Assembly (NCBI GenBank): GCA_026712605.1
Contig: JAPORL010000085.1
Location: 1 to 6,078 of the forward strand
Length of the DNA stretch: 6,078 nucleotides
Direction of reading: 5' to 3'
From: Pseudobdellovibrionaceae bacterium
GTDB taxonomy: Bacteria; Bdellovibrionota; Bdellovibrionia; Bdellovibrionales; UBA1609
Shown here: piece by piece, positions 5,973 through 6,078 of the stretch
Layout: each line of letters starts with the position of its first letter
Numbering within the stretch: the stretch's first letter is position 1
Program-made: the position numbers and the translations under genes
The notes under the pieces: model-generated
Told to the model about the DNA's origin: nothing
The model's database searches: none
The model's input: only the letters and a program-made list of their open reading frames with translations

Positions 5973-6037
5973 GAGTTCGGATTTGAACAGATAGCGACTG
6001 TAAGTCGCTCTATGTCCAACTGTATGTCCGAGTTTTT
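5973..6037. other. Long imperfect stem-loop with trailing T run (terminator, small RNA or palindromic repeat)
   Basis: Within the 250-base gene-free tail the only structured stretch is this one. The inner arms 5983-5999 and 6003-6019 are inverted copies matching at 14 of 17 positions around a three-base loop; the central AGCGACT/AGTCGCT is perfect. The outer arms 5973-5982 and 6026-6035 pair over ten positions, four as G-T. TATGTCC occurs twice on the right side (6011-6017, 6023-6029). The stretch 5971-6030 is about 50% G+C against roughly 30% around it. A TTTTT run (6033-6037) overlaps the 3' foot, so a terminator for the upstream genes, about 145 bases after their stop, is possible; a repeat element is another reading. 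Confidence 0.5.
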
Positions 6038-6078
6038 AAGACTTAATTTATAAATATCTAATTTTCTTGGTTAAAAGC

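Noticed and set aside
5906..5988. Two GATTTGAAC copies 74 bases apart, whose complement looks like a tRNA T-loop (possible tRNA remnants or att sites)
   Set aside because: The neighbouring T stems do not pair and no cloverleaf can be made. There is no integrase or flanking repeat in the window to support an attachment site.
5993..6009. Anticodon-arm-like hairpin resembling tRNA-Tyr (CTGTAAG loop with GTA)
   Set aside because: There is no T-arm, D-arm or acceptor stem that fits on either side; the same bases are better explained as the tip of the longer stem-loop.
1..6078. CRISPR array, insertion sequence or defence system
   Set aside because: There are no regularly spaced repeats, no transposase or recombinase frame, and no protein with effector or nuclease motifs on either strand.

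Overview
The window is an AT-rich (by eye about 30% G+C) stretch of a Gram-negative bacterial chromosome with all genes on the + strand. The combination of a DUF1844 protein, an SpoVG homologue beside tRNA-Gln, a periplasmic HtrA protease and a System II type cytochrome c assembly protein fits the former Deltaproteobacteria, most likely an AT-rich Bdellovibrionota/Bacteriovorax-like lineage. This placement is inferred from gene content only.

Layout. At 3-773 is the end of a membrane protein with the overall plan of an M48 (HtpX-like) metalloprotease, but every recognisable zinc-binding position is replaced. At 817-1101 is a DUF1844 protein, whose stop overlaps the start of a DegP/DegQ-type serine protease (1098-2414) with an intact His-Asp-Ser triad. 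A good sigma70-type promoter (2429-2457) then leads into spoVG (2502-2783). An AT-only repeat/hairpin cluster and a probable promoter precede tRNA-Gln(UUG) (2848-2922, CCA encoded). Only 28 bases later begins a ccsA-like haem-handling protein (2951-4609), followed 10 bases on by a membrane-anchored family 2 glycosyltransferase (4620-5828). The last 250 bases have no gene but hold a long imperfect stem-loop (about 5973-6037) that is far richer in G+C than its surroundings.

How it works together. The first three genes look like one transcription unit centred on the cell envelope, with a predicted inactive protease upstream of an active periplasmic quality-control protease. The second half reads as tRNA-Gln, ccsA and glycosyltransferase, probably co-transcribed, with the tRNA acting as a processing boundary. 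Most of the window is ordinary core-genome content, and I see no defence system, mobile element or CRISPR array. The items most worth a second look are the pseudoprotease, the 3' stem-loop and the tRNA-Gln with U at the discriminator position.
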